DNA from: Sporosarcina jiandibaonis
GTDB taxonomy: Bacteria > Bacillota > Bacilli > Bacillales_A > Planococcaceae
Direction: 5' to 3'
NCBI RefSeq assembly: GCF_013184495.1
Contig: NZ_JAAOIY010000003.1
Span: 248,001 to 312,000, forward strand
Length of the DNA stretch: 64,000 nucleotides
Shown here: positions 36,957 through 45,394 of the stretch, in pieces
How positions within the stretch are numbered: the first letter of the stretch is position 1
Layout of the letters: every line of letters begins with the position of its first letter
The notes under the pieces: generated by a model
Database searches by the model: none
The model's input: the letters and a program-made list of their open reading frames with translations, nothing else
Told to the model about the DNA's origin: nothing
Program-made: the position numbers and the translations under genes

Positions 36957-37202
36957 ATGACTGAAAGGTTGGCAAGAGAGGAACAAGAGATAAAAGAGAG
37001 CATCCAAATTACATATTATTTTACGGTAATATTCATGGCAATCGGAATTGCCTTAGTCTTTTTCATTTTGTACAAAAAAATAGAGGAAATAAATTTATTT
37101 GTTATTTTGCTCTCAACGTCCGCAGGCGGTATACCGATAGGATTCGTTGGAGTATTCATTGATTATAAAGTTTCTGAATTCAGGTCCAAAAATAGGGGGT
37201 AG
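36957..37202 (+). CDS. Small two-helix membrane protein of unknown function
   Basis: 81 residues. There is a charged N-terminus (MTERLAREEQEIKES), a first membrane helix (TYYFTVIFMAIGIALVFFIL), a short charged loop, a second helix (FVILLSTSAGGIPIGFVGVFI) and a basic tail. ATG 36957 follows GAGGG. I do not recognise the family. It lies alone on the plus strand between minus-strand genes and ends 72 bases before repeat array B. Confidence 0.6.
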   Translation: MTERLAREEQEIKESIQITYYFTVIFMAIGIALVFFILYKKIEEINLFVILLSTSAGGIPIGFVGVFIDYKVSEFRSKNRG

Positions 37203-37206
37203 AACA

Positions 37207-37452
37207 ATGAGTAAAACAGAATGCTCCTCCTTGTTTGGAGACAAAACTAGAGAAAGAGGGGGCGTGCATCGGTATATCCGTATGTTGGGAGTGGATTTCC
37301 GACAGTTTTGCGCTCATATCCGACACTTTGAGCAGCATATCCGCGCGTTTGACACGCAAATCCGTAAAATAGGACCTTCAATCTGCAACAATTTTAACCA
37401 AAAAAAAGAGCCCATAAAGGACTCTTTTTTTGAATATTATTTTCTGCTGTAG
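37207..37452 (+). CDS. Doubtful 81-codon frame running through repeat array B
   Basis: ATG 37207 has an excellent AGGGGG 7 bases upstream and begins [19 protein letters not shown]. It then reads the 21-bp array as heptads of the form x-I/F-R-x-x-x-x ([28 protein letters not shown]). The 3' end overlaps the rpsD terminator and the end of rpsD on the other strand, which argues against a real gene. The equivalent frame in array A is stopped by TAA in the fourth unit. Either a lineage-specific peptide or simply open sequence created by the repeat. Confidence 0.25.
   Translation: MSKTECSSLFGDKTRERGGVHRYIRMLGVDFRQFCAHIRHFEQHIRAFDTQIRKIGPSICNNFNQKKEPIKDSFFEYYFLL
37274..37378. repeat. Array of five 21-bp units headed by ATATCCG (array B)
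   Basis: Units start at 37274, 37295, 37316, 37337 and 37358, exactly 21 bp apart. They begin ATATCCGTATG, ATTTCCGACAG, ATATCCGACACTTTGAG, ATATCCGCGCG and AAATCCGTAAAA. The order and the outer units match array A, and the preceding purine-rich flank (AGAAAGAGGGGGCGTGC) resembles that of array A (AGAAAGGGAAGTGTGC). Confidence 0.85.
37403..37431 (-). terminator. Terminator of rpsD
   Basis: AAAAAGAGCCC-ATAA-AGGACTCTTTTTT, T-rich on the minus strand just after the rpsD stop. Confidence 0.75.
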
Positions 37453-38042
37453 AATTCAACGATAAGTGCTTCGTTAATTTCTGCTGCTAGTTCACTGCGC
37501 TCAGGCATGCGAACGAATGTACCAACTTTAGTGTCTTTGTCGAATGAAACATATTCAGGAACGAAGTTGTTCACTTCTAGTGCTTCATTAACAACATCAA
37601 GGTTTTGAGATTTCTCGCGAAGAGAAATTTGTTGACCTGGTTTAACGCTGAATGATGGGATGTCAACGCGTTTTCCATCAACCAAAATGTGGCCGTGGTT
37701 AACAAGTTGGCGTGATGCACGACGTGTGCGTGCAAGACCCATGCGGTATACTAGGTTATCAAGGCGAGTTTCAAGAAGAATCATGAAGTTTTCACCGTGT
37801 TTACCTGGCATTTTACCAGCTTTATTGAATAGTGTTCTAAATTGACGTTCGTTTACACCAAACATGAAACGAAGTTTTTGTTTTTCTTGTAACTGCATTC
37901 CGTATTCGGAAAGTTTAACACGTTGAGTAGGACCGTGTTGTCCTGGTGCGTAAGGACGTTTTTCAATTTCTTTTCCTGTGCCTGAAAGTGAAATGCCAAG
38001 ACGGCGAGATAATTTCCAAGCTGGACCTGTATAGCGAGCCAT
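37437..38042 (-). CDS. rpsD: 30S ribosomal protein S4
   Basis: 201 residues. It starts [21 protein letters not shown] and includes [20 protein letters not shown]. The S4 RNA-binding domain has [20 protein letters not shown] and [19 protein letters not shown], and it ends VEFYSRK. It is the primary 16S rRNA binder of the small subunit. ATG 38042 follows GAGGAG; the frame is open further upstream but that is untranslated leader. It is monocistronic with a long leader, as in B. subtilis, where S4 represses its own mRNA. Confidence 0.99.
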   Translation of the reverse strand: MARYTGPAWKLSRRLGISLSGTGKEIEKRPYAPGQHGPTQRVKLSEYGMQLQEKQKLRFMFGVNERQFRTLFNKAGKMPGKHGENFMILLETRLDNLVYRMGLARTRRASRQLVNHGHILVDGKRVDIPSFSVKPGQQISLREKSQNLDVVNEALEVNNFVPEYVSFDKDTKVGTFVRMPERSELAAEINEALIVEFYSRK

Positions 38043-38224
38043 AGTAGACTCCTCCTCTAATTTGGTTTTATTTTGTTGTAAAATAAGACCAGATATGTTC
38101 AATTCGATTGCCATTCTATTATCTTGCAACTTCGCCTTCGCAGCCTGAAGGTTACGCGATGCACCTCTTAAAAGGAATAGACTGAACAGATCGAAACACA
38201 TAACTGCTGCAAATATTTTACACA
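38043..38224 (-). promoter_or_regulatory. Long 5' leader of rpsD, probable S4 autoregulatory region
   Basis: About 180 bases separate the promoter from the start. In B. subtilis the rpsD leader is known to mediate repression by S4. Length and position agree; I did not derive the structure. Confidence 0.45.
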
Positions 38225-38230
38225 ACGACT

Positions 38231-38259
38231 ATCATAACAAGATGCTGGCATAGAGTCAA
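38231..38259 (-). promoter_or_regulatory. Strong sigma-A promoter of rpsD
   Basis: Minus-strand TTGACT, 17 bp, TATGAT: near-consensus, as expected for a ribosomal protein gene. Confidence 0.85.
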
Positions 38260-38380
38260 GCTCTTTTGTTCTTACAAATTCATTTTATTCATCGCTCATA
38301 ATTTCTTTTCCTTTCAATGAAAGAGGGGTATAGTATAATTGACATGTAAAGAACTTTCAAGTGAAGAAGGGGTGTAAATA

Positions 38381-39595
38381 ATGAGGGGAAATAAACTGCA
38401 CAAAGACACACTAGTAATTCATGAAGGTTATGACGATAAAGCGCATCACGGAAGTTTAACAACGCCAATCTATCAAACTTCAACTTTTTCGTTTGAATCG
38501 GCAAAACAAGGTGAACTTCGTTTTTCGGGCGAAGAAGCTGGACCGATTTATTCTCGTCTAGGAAACCCGACCGTGCATGTTCTTGAAGAAAGAATGAAAA
38601 TGCTCGAAAACGGTAAAGGAGCACTCGCATTCGGTTCTGGAATGGCGGCGGTCAGTACCGTTCTCGTCCATTTAACAAAGTCGGGCGATCATATACTTTG
38701 CACGCGCGGTATTTACGGATGTACTTTTGGATTGTTATCTATAATGGAAGAGAAGTATAACATCACGCATGATTTAATCCGGATGGGGACAGAAGAAGAA
38801 ATTGAGAAAGCGATAAAACCAGAAACGGTTTGCATTTATGTCGAAACGCCGATCAATCCAACGATGGAACTCGTTGATCTCCATGCAGTTGTGAATGTCG
38901 CAAAACGCCACGGGTTAAAGGTCGTTGTCGATAATACATTTTCATCGCCTTATTTACAAAACCCATTAACAATCGGGGTGGATTTCGTCTTACACAGTGC
39001 AACAAAATATATTAACGGACACGGGGATGTAATTGCGGGATTGCTCGTGGGGAACGACAAAGATGAAATGGACAAAATTCGCATGAGCGCTCAAAAAGAT
39101 TACGGCGGCATTATATCTCCGTTCGATGCATGGCTTTTAATCCGCGGATTAAAAACGTTGCCTGTACGTATGGAACGCCACACTTCCAATGCCGAAAAGC
39201 TTCTCGCTTATTTGAAAAATCATCCGTTAGTTGAACAAGTCTTTTACCCATTTGATGAGGATAATCCTCAATACGAAATTGCAAAACGTCAAATGTCAGC
39301 GGGCGGCGGACTCATTTCATTCACTATCAAAGGCGGTCGAGATGAAGCGCAGCACTTTATGGACAGCTTATCACTCATAAAAATCGCCGTCAGCCTCGGT
39401 GATGCAGAAACGCTCATACAACACCCAGCTACAATGACACATTCCGTAGTGCCCGAAGAAAAACGTTTAGCCATGGGAATCACAGATTCATTAATACGCC
39501 TTTCCGTTGGCCTTGAAAACGCAGACGATTTACTCGCAGACTTAGCAGGCGCATTTGAAAAGATGAAAGTGACTGAAGTAAATACAAACATATAA
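38381..39595 (+). CDS. mdeA: Trans-sulfuration family PLP enzyme, probable methionine gamma-lyase
   Basis: A 404-residue fold-type I PLP enzyme of the Cys/Met metabolism family. It has TTPIYQTSTFSF at the start, GPIYSRLGNPTVHVLEERM, GSGMAAVSTVLVHL and VVDNTFSSPYLQNPL. The PLP lysine is in LHSATKYINGHGDVIAG (about residue 207). The SLGDAETLIQHPATMTH C-terminal segment is family typical. The closest pattern is methionine gamma-lyase (methionine to methanethiol, 2-oxobutyrate and ammonia). Cystathionine gamma-lyase/synthase or homocysteine gamma-lyase remain possible. It is divergent from rpsD, with its own terminator. Confidence 0.8.
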   Translation: MRGNKLHKDTLVIHEGYDDKAHHGSLTTPIYQTSTFSFESAKQGELRFSGEEAGPIYSRLGNPTVHVLEERMKMLENGKGALAFGSGMAAVSTVLVHLTKSGDHILCTRGIYGCTFGLLSIMEEKYNITHDLIRMGTEEEIEKAIKPETVCIYVETPINPTMELVDLHAVVNVAKRHGLKVVVDNTFSSPYLQNPLTIGVDFVLHSATKYINGHGDVIAGLLVGNDKDEMDKIRMSAQKDYGGIISPFDAWLLIRGLKTLPVRMERHTSNAEKLLAYLKNHPLVEQVFYPFDEDNPQYEIAKRQMSAGGGLISFTIKGGRDEAQHFMDSLSLIKIAVSLGDAETLIQHPATMTHSVVPEEKRLAMGITDSLIRLSVGLENADDLLADLAGAFEKMKVTEVNTNI

Positions 39596-39615
39596 CAAAA
39601 CTATCAAAGAATTAA

Positions 39616-39655
39616 AGGTAAGTGGAATTTCTATAAACCTCCACTTACTTTTTTT
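39616..39655 (+). terminator. Terminator of the methionine gamma-lyase gene
   Basis: AAGGTAAGTGGA...TCCACTTACTTTTTTTAT hairpin and T run. Confidence 0.85.
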
Positions 39656-39724
39656 ATATTTACCCACTTGCGAAATGGAATACAGAAAACAGTACTTAAT
39701 AACTTTTTTTATTTAAAGAAATGA

Positions 39725-39853
39725 GTTGATTGAAGTGGAGGGCGAAGACTCCTATGGGATTAGCGGGACAGGTGAGACCCCGCAGGGAGCGCAAGCGACT
39801 GAGGAGGCTCACCGCCCGCCCCATGGAAAGCGTAGCCCGCAACGGAAATCAAC
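39725..39853 (+). repeat. Dispersed Bacillales-type intergenic repeat, 129 bp
   Basis: It begins GTTGATTGAAGTGGAGGGCG and ends GCAACGGAAATCAAC, with GTTGATT/AATCAAC terminal inverted repeats. The inside is GC-rich (GACAGGTGAGACCCCGCAGG, GAGGAGGCTCACCGCCCGCC) with GTGAG/CTCAC pairing potential. A related copy lies inverted at 13815-13972. Similar sequences are widespread in intergenic regions of Bacillaceae and Planococcaceae from my general knowledge. The rest of the 39596-39911 gap holds only the two flanking terminators. Confidence 0.85.
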
Positions 39854-39868
39854 GTTCTAAATAAAGAA

Positions 39869-39900
39869 CGAGTACCTGAATAGAACATTCAAGTACTCGC
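39869..39900 (-). terminator. Terminator of the fRMsr gene
   Basis: CGAGTACCTGAAT-AGAA-CATTCAAGTACTCG. The arms closely resemble the pepQ terminator at 55394. Confidence 0.75.
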
Positions 39901-39911
39901 TAAAGTTATAT

Positions 39912-40391
39912 TTAAATATGCTTTACCAACGTCGAAACAACAAGTTCTAGCCCCACACGATCTGCTTCAGAAAAACGGTTTAATTCCGGACTATCGATAT
40001 CAAGCACGCCCAATACGACATCATCTTTAATAATCGGAACAACAATTTCCGAGCGTGAAGCTGCATCGCATACGATATGACCCGGGAAAGCATGTACATC
40101 TGGTACAACAATCGATTCTCTTCTTTCAACAGATGTTCCGCACACGCCTTTTCCAACCGTAATGCGCACACATGCTGGAAGCCCTTGGAAAGGTCCGAGA
40201 ACAAGTTCCCCGTCTTCCATTAAATAAAAACCAACCCAGTTAATACGATCGAAAAATTGATTTAATAATGCGGAAGCGTTACTCAAATTTGCATATAAAT
40301 TACTTTCTCCAGAAAGAAGTGCATCTAATTGGTTGGAAAGTTGAGTATATTCTTTTGAAACAGCATTATTCGTTTCTACAGTTGAATTCAA
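39912..40391 (-). CDS. ytsP: Free methionine-(R)-sulfoxide reductase, GAF domain (YtsP-like)
   Basis: About 159 residues forming one GAF domain. The three conserved cysteines of the fRMsr family are seen in GLPACVRI, GKGVCGTSVE and HIVCDAASRSEIVVPI. The substrate pocket WVGFYLMEDGELVLGPFQG and the final GVLDIDSPELNRF are also diagnostic. It reduces free Met-R-sulfoxide to methionine using thioredoxin. TTG 40391 follows GGGGTG by 6 bases; a GTG three codons earlier overlaps that site. It neighbours the methionine gamma-lyase-like gene, but they are convergent. Confidence 0.93.
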   Translation of the reverse strand: MNSTVETNNAVSKEYTQLSNQLDALLSGESNLYANLSNASALLNQFFDRINWVGFYLMEDGELVLGPFQGLPACVRITVGKGVCGTSVERRESIVVPDVHAFPGHIVCDAASRSEIVVPIIKDDVVLGVLDIDSPELNRFSEADRVGLELVVSTLVKHI

Positions 40392-40578
40392 AAAAAGCAC
40401 CCCTATTCATAATAATTATTCAATCTTGAGTATACAGTTATCGACAGAGAAATACAAAATCTGCATATTCCTTCGACTCGAAAAGATTTATTATGTCATA
40501 TTTCGAGTAAATAGTATTCAAAAGTGTTAGGATATGGGATAATATAAATGTATAGTTATTTCGAACAGGAGGACGACG

Positions 40579-42288
40579 ATGAAATACTTAATTATTCCTA
40601 TTATCGCACTTATAATCATCATAATCATCGCCTTCTTATATAGGCGTAAACATATTCGTCAAATCGCAAAACTTGAGGAAAAAAAGCTGCAAATACAACA
40701 TGAACCCATTTTTGAAGAAATGACAAAAATAAAGCTGTTAAATATGACAGGCGAAACAGAAGAGAAGTTCGAACGTTGGCGACACGAGTGGACCGAAGTA
40801 ATGGATATACATATGATTGAAATCGACTCATTATTATTCGATGCCGAAGATTACGTCGATCGATTCCAGTTCGGTAAAGCAACTAAAGTCGAAGCCGAAA
40901 TAGAAGAAAAAATCCAGTACTGCGACAAGAAAATGACTGACATTCTCGCTGAGTTAAACGAACTTGTCGGTAGCGAAGAGAAGAACCGCATAGAAATGGA
41001 ACTATTGAAAGAGCAACATCGCGCTGCACGAAAAAAAGTACTTGCTCACCAACACTCCTATGGAACGACGGTGAAATCTCTCGAGGCCGAGCTTGAGTCA
41101 TTTAATCCAAAATTCGCCGAATACGACGAACTTACTGCAAACGGAAATTATTTACGAGCACGCGAAATTGTGATCACGCAGAGTGAAAGAGGCGAGTATG
41201 TCTTTTCGTTAATAGATCGCATACCTTCATTGCTTGCGGAACTTCAAAACAAAATTCCCGCGGCTATCCGGGAACTGCGAAACGGTTCGAAAGGAATGGA
41301 GGAGCAGTCCTATTATTTGCAACATTTGGAGCTTCCAAAACAATTCGATGACATTGAAAAGAAGCTGGAGACTTTAATTGGTGATGTAGAAAGTCTTAAA
41401 ATCGATTCCATTCAGACAGAAATAGATGCAATAAATGAAAGGATCGAATCGTTTTACGATGCGCTTGAAAATGAAGTAACAGCAAAACAATTTGTTGACG
41501 GCCGTCATATGCTAATTGCAGAAAAGTTGGCAGACGTCATCAAGTTAACTAAGGCTACTAATGATGAAGCTGCATTAGTTCAACAAAGTTACCGTTTAAA
41601 TGAAGAAGAATCAGAAATTCCGACTGAAGCGGTGGAACAACTCGAAAAGTTGAACGAACGTTTTGAAATGGTGACAATCCGTATTGAAGATGAGGGTTCA
41701 GCTGCATCAAGCTTACAAGAGGAATTAGCGGCTATCGAATCCGAAATTGATCGGATTGCCATAATCAGAGAGAGCTTCGCAGAACGCATTAAAAGCTTGC
41801 GAATTGATGAAAATAGTGTACGAAAAGAACTTAATCGTTTAACAAAAAAAATGCAAGACGTAGAACGTTCGCTTTATAAAGGAAATATTCCAGGAATTCC
41901 CGATGAAATGGACGCGCGACTAGAAGAAGCCGAAGAGCAAATCTACATCGTCAATCAAAGCTTGGAAGAAGTCCCTTTAAATATGAACTTAGTCAATAAT
42001 TATTTAGAAAATGCTAAACAGTCAGTAGATGTCGTCAGTGAAAAAGTTGAAGAACTATTGGAAAACGTGATGCTCGTCGAATGGATTATCCAGTATGGAA
42101 ACCGTTACCGGACTTCAAACGAAGAAGTACATAGACGCCTACTTGAAGCAGAGAATTCTTTCAGAGAGTTCCGTTACGAAAAAGCGCTTGAGGAAGCAGC
42201 AACCGCCGTGGAGGACGTTGAACCAGGCGCAATGAATCGAATTGAAGAACTCGTACAAGAAAATAGTTCAATTGAAGTTGTGAAGTAA
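40579..42288 (+). CDS. ezrA: Septation ring formation regulator EzrA
   Basis: 569 residues. One N-terminal membrane helix (YLIIPIIALIIIIIIAFLY) is followed by a basic patch and a long run of heptads to the end, arranged as spectrin-like helical repeats. The EWIIQYGNRYR segment near residue 500 is the conserved QNR-type patch (here IQYGNRYR). EzrA binds FtsZ, blocks extra Z-rings and tethers wall-synthesis enzymes at midcell. AGGAGGACGACG precedes ATG 40579. The terminator behind it separates it from nifZ. Confidence 0.95.
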   Translation: MKYLIIPIIALIIIIIIAFLYRRKHIRQIAKLEEKKLQIQHEPIFEEMTKIKLLNMTGETEEKFERWRHEWTEVMDIHMIEIDSLLFDAEDYVDRFQFGKATKVEAEIEEKIQYCDKKMTDILAELNELVGSEEKNRIEMELLKEQHRAARKKVLAHQHSYGTTVKSLEAELESFNPKFAEYDELTANGNYLRAREIVITQSERGEYVFSLIDRIPSLLAELQNKIPAAIRELRNGSKGMEEQSYYLQHLELPKQFDDIEKKLETLIGDVESLKIDSIQTEIDAINERIESFYDALENEVTAKQFVDGRHMLIAEKLADVIKLTKATNDEAALVQQSYRLNEEESEIPTEAVEQLEKLNERFEMVTIRIEDEGSAASSLQEELAAIESEIDRIAIIRESFAERIKSLRIDENSVRKELNRLTKKMQDVERSLYKGNIPGIPDEMDARLEEAEEQIYIVNQSLEEVPLNMNLVNNYLENAKQSVDVVSEKVEELLENVMLVEWIIQYGNRYRTSNEEVHRRLLEAENSFREFRYEKALEEAATAVEDVEPGAMNRIEELVQENSSIEVVK

Positions 42289-42291
42289 AAA

Positions 42292-42330
42292 CAGCCACCG
42301 CACACTTATCATTTGTGCAGGTGGCTTTGT
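42292..42330 (+). terminator. Terminator of ezrA
   Basis: AGCCACC-CACA...TGTG-GGTGGCT hairpin followed by a short T-rich tail. Confidence 0.75.
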
Positions 42331-42391
42331 CACGAATAGAAGCGAATAACTGTCCATAATAAGGGCAAATAAAAATAAGGAATGGTTTTTC

Positions 42392-43537
42392 ATGATTTAT
42401 TTAGACAATAGCGCGACAACGGCTCCGAGTGAGGAAGTGCTTTCATCTTTTGTCAAAGTCAATAAAAGGTTTTACGCAAATGCGGCGTCATTGCACCTTG
42501 CTGGAAAAGAAGCGGAAACCCTTCTTGAAAGATCGCGAGAACAAATCCGGTCTATCGTCGGGGCGCCGGAAGGTGAAGTGATTTTTACGTCCGGTGGAAC
42601 TGAAGCGAATAATTTGGCGCTGTTAGGTTTTGCGCGTAAATTTAAATCTAGGGGAAATCATATCATTACGACGTCCATTGAACATCCTTCCATAATGAAT
42701 GCTGCTAAGCAACTTGAAAAAGAAGGATTTGATGTCGATTATTTATCGGTTAATGAAACAGGCATGATCTCATTGGATGAATTGACCGAAAAACTTAGGG
42801 AAGATACTATCATAGTAAGCATCATGCATGTGAATAATGAAATAGGAACAATCCAACCTATTCAAGAATGTGCAAAAATTATAAAACAACATTCACGTGC
42901 TGTTTTTCATTGCGACACTGTTCAAAGTATTGGAATATTACCTATTTCAATTGCTGATGCTGGACTGGATGCAATTACGGTGTCTGCGCATAAAATTCAC
43001 GGATTGAAAGGCTCAGGCGCTTTAATTATGCGAAAAGGTCTGCTTCCTGAATCGATAAATTACGGCGGCGGACAAGAATTTGGAATCCGGAGCGGCACGG
43101 TATCTGTTCCCGCTGCAGCAGCTCTTGCATTAGCTATGCGTCTAATTACTGAGGAAGATACGGCTGAAAAATATTCCAACTGGAGACAACGTTTGGTGAA
43201 TTATATTAAGGATACAAAAGATGTCATCATACTTGCCGAAAAAAATAGCGCTCCGCATATATTATCCATTGCTTTTTTTAGAATTAAAGGTGAAGTCGCT
43301 GTTAATCATTTTCAAAAAAACGGCATCACTGTTTCTACATCTAGTGCTTGTTCATCAAAAAGCGGGCAAGCTGGACATGTAATCGAAGCAATTGGATTAA
43401 CTGAACCTTATAAACAAGGCGTTATCCGCATTAGTTTTGGAGAAAACAATGAGTTATCCGATGTTGTGAAATTTGAAGAAGTATTTTCAAGTTTCGTTGA
43501 CATTTTACAGAGGGGGAAATCAAATGAAATGGAATGA
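42392..43537 (+). CDS. nifZ: Cysteine desulfurase NifZ (ThiI partner)
   Basis: A 381-residue NifS/IscS-type PLP enzyme. It starts IYLDNSATTAPSEEV. FTSGGTEANNLAL and the PLP lysine in TVSAHKIHGLKGSGAL (about residue 204) are present, and the persulfide-forming Cys is in STSSACSSKSGQAGH (about 324). It passes sulfur from cysteine to ThiI for 4-thiouridine in tRNA and for thiamine. The dedicated nifZ-thiI pair is known in B. subtilis. The thiI start overlaps the last 14 bases of this gene, so translation is coupled. Confidence 0.94.
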   Translation: MIYLDNSATTAPSEEVLSSFVKVNKRFYANAASLHLAGKEAETLLERSREQIRSIVGAPEGEVIFTSGGTEANNLALLGFARKFKSRGNHIITTSIEHPSIMNAAKQLEKEGFDVDYLSVNETGMISLDELTEKLREDTIIVSIMHVNNEIGTIQPIQECAKIIKQHSRAVFHCDTVQSIGILPISIADAGLDAITVSAHKIHGLKGSGALIMRKGLLPESINYGGGQEFGIRSGTVSVPAAAALALAMRLITEEDTAEKYSNWRQRLVNYIKDTKDVIILAEKNSAPHILSIAFFRIKGEVAVNHFQKNGITVSTSSACSSKSGQAGHVIEAIGLTEPYKQGVIRISFGENNELSDVVKFEEVFSSFVDILQRGKSNEME

Positions 43538-44726
43538 GTTATTAATTCGTTACGGCGAACTTTCACTAAAAGGCCGAAATCGAAATTACTTTGTTCGAAA
43601 GTTAAAAAGGAATATTGAAACAGCTTTAAGCGATTTACATTCCTTTGAAATTAAATCTGAGCGTGACCGTATGTTTCTATACGCCGATGGCAAGGATGAC
43701 ATGGAAGAAGCGATAAAACGACTGCCATTCGTTTTCGGCATCCAATCATTCAGTCCAGTTGCAAAATGTCCGGCAACTATAGAAGATATTTTGCAAACGG
43801 CGCTAGATGTTGTAGGTTCAGGCGAAACAGAAGGTAAAACATTCAAAGTAGAAATTAGAAGGACCGACAAATCGTTTCCTTTTGTAACAAATGAATTGCA
43901 ACAAAAAATTGGTTCGCATGTTCTTCGAAACTTCCCGGAACTTTCCGTGCAGATGAAAAACCCGGATATTTTATTATTCGTAGATATTCGACTAGAAGGA
44001 GCTTTCCTGACGTCGAAGGTCTATCCAGGTGCTGGCGGAATGCCGGTCGGGTCAAATGGTAAATCACTTCTAATGTTATCAGGCGGAATTGACAGCCCTG
44101 TAGCTGGTTACTTACTGATGAAACGCGGCGTTGCAATCGATGCGATTCATTTTGAGAGTCCGCCGTTTACGAGCGAGCTAGCAAAACAAAAAGTGATTGA
44201 TCTTGCTGAAAAACTAAGTTCTTTCGGCGCTTCTGTAAAATTGCACGTAATTCCTTTTACAGAATTACAGCAATTGATCGTAGGCAAAATTCCAGATGGC
44301 GAATTAATGACGACCACTCGTAGAATAATGATGCAAATCGCTGACAGAGTGCGTGTAGAAACAGATGCTCTTGGTATTATTTCGGGAGAAAGTCTCGGTC
44401 AAGTGGCGAGTCAAACGCTGGACAGCTTAACAGCGATTAACGCGGTGACGTCCACCCCTGTATTGCGTCCTTTAATTTCATTCGATAAGCTTGAAATTAT
44501 CGATTTAGCAACCAAAATTGGGACGTATGACATTTCCATTCGTCCCTATGAAGACTGTTGCACAATTTTTACACCAGCGAAACCAAAAACAAAACCAAAA
44601 TTAGAAAGGGTTAAACACTACGAAAGTTTTGTTGATTTTGAACCACTTCTTGAAGAAGTGATTAAAAAAAGAAAAATTTATAATTTACCGCGACAAGAAA
44701 AAGACGAGTTTGCTGACTTTCTATAA
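43524..44726 (+). CDS. thiI: tRNA 4-thiouridine synthetase ThiI
   Basis: 400 residues. The N-terminal ferredoxin-like/THUMP RNA-binding region (RYGELSLKGRNRNYFVRKL to about residue 170) leads to an adenylating PP-loop domain with LSGGIDSPVAGYLLMKRG. The C-terminal rhodanese domain of the E. coli enzyme is absent, as usual in Bacillales, so sulfur must come directly from NifZ. ATG 43524 follows GAGGGGG inside the end of nifZ. It makes s4U at tRNA position 8. Confidence 0.95.
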   Translation: MKWNELLIRYGELSLKGRNRNYFVRKLKRNIETALSDLHSFEIKSERDRMFLYADGKDDMEEAIKRLPFVFGIQSFSPVAKCPATIEDILQTALDVVGSGETEGKTFKVEIRRTDKSFPFVTNELQQKIGSHVLRNFPELSVQMKNPDILLFVDIRLEGAFLTSKVYPGAGGMPVGSNGKSLLMLSGGIDSPVAGYLLMKRGVAIDAIHFESPPFTSELAKQKVIDLAEKLSSFGASVKLHVIPFTELQQLIVGKIPDGELMTTTRRIMMQIADRVRVETDALGIISGESLGQVASQTLDSLTAINAVTSTPVLRPLISFDKLEIIDLATKIGTYDISIRPYEDCCTIFTPAKPKTKPKLERVKHYESFVDFEPLLEEVIKKRKIYNLPRQEKDEFADFL

Positions 44727-44786
44727 TCATCTTGTCTATTTTCTAGTTGGTTTTTTCTAATGAATATATTACCATGAAAACGTTGT

Positions 44787-44815
44787 GCATGATTCTTTCA
44801 TTCCGGTGCATTCTA
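44787..44815 (+). promoter_or_regulatory. Sigma-G-type promoter of SASP gene 1
   Basis: GCATG, 17 bp, CATTCTA fits the forespore sigma-G pattern (GHATR-N17/18-CATNHTA). The -35 to ribosome-site segment is repeated before SASP gene 2. Confidence 0.8.
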
Positions 44816-44838
44816 TATTTCACAAGGAGGTGTTAGTC

Positions 44839-45051
44839 ATGCCAAACAGCGGTGGTAACTCAAACCAACTTCTAGTTCCAGGAGTAAGACAGGCACTCGA
44901 TCAAATGAAAAACGAAATCGCTTCAGAGTTCGGCGTTCAAATGGGAGCAGATACGACTTCGCGTGCCAACGGATCCGTCGGCGGAGAAATTACTAAGCGA
45001 TTAGTCCGTCAAGCCCAATCACAAATGAGCGGACAACAAAACAACCAATAA
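44839..45051 (+). CDS. sspA: Alpha/beta-type small acid-soluble spore protein 1
   Basis: A 70-residue [24 protein letters not shown] has the conserved first helix, [12 protein letters not shown] contains the germination-protease (GPR) cleavage region, and [20 protein letters not shown] is the second DNA-contact helix. These proteins coat spore DNA, convert it to an A-like form and block UV and chemical damage. They are degraded by GPR at germination. AAGGAGGTG precedes ATG 44839. It is one of a tandem pair with the copy 328 bp downstream. Confidence 0.95.
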   Translation: MPNSGGNSNQLLVPGVRQALDQMKNEIASEFGVQMGADTTSRANGSVGGEITKRLVRQAQSQMSGQQNNQ

Positions 45052-45065
45052 TTAATTAAATGAAG

Positions 45066-45100
45066 GCCGTCTCGGAATTTTATTCCGGGGCGGTTTTTTA
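45066..45100 (+). terminator. Terminator of SASP gene 1
   Basis: GCCGTCTCGGAAT...ATTCCGGGGCGGTTTTTT hairpin. The same design is used after SASP gene 2. Confidence 0.85.
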
Positions 45101-45114
45101 TTTTTTTTAAGTTT

Positions 45115-45143
45115 GCATGATTTTTTCATTCCGGTGCATTCTA
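45115..45143 (+). promoter_or_regulatory. Sigma-G-type promoter of SASP gene 2
   Basis: GCATG, 17 bp, CATTCTA, the same as the promoter of the first copy apart from one base in the spacer. Confidence 0.8.
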
Positions 45144-45166
45144 TATTTCACAAGGAGGTGTTAGTC

Positions 45167-45379
45167 ATGCCAAACAGTGGTGGTAACTCAAACCAACTTT
45201 TAGTACCAGGAGTCAGACAGGCACTCGATCAAATGAAAAACGAAATCGCATCAGAGTTCGGTGTTCAACTGGGACCAGATACGACATCGCGTGCCAACGG
45301 ATCCGTCGGCGGAGAAATTACGAAGCGATTAGTCCGTCAAGCCCAATCACAAATGAGCGGTCAACAAAACAACCTATAA
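45167..45379 (+). CDS. Alpha/beta-type small acid-soluble spore protein 2
   Basis: 70 residues, differing from the first copy in only three places (Met to Leu and Ala to Pro at the GPR-proximal VQLGPDTT, and the final Gln to Leu). DNA-binding helices are identical, so the function is the same. It has its own sigma-G-type promoter, ribosome site AAGGAGGTG and terminator, showing that the whole transcription unit was duplicated. Changes in DNA are mostly at third codon positions, consistent with retained selection. Confidence 0.95.
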   Translation: MPNSGGNSNQLLVPGVRQALDQMKNEIASEFGVQLGPDTTSRANGSVGGEITKRLVRQAQSQMSGQQNNL

Positions 45380-45394
45380 TTGATTTAAAAGAAA

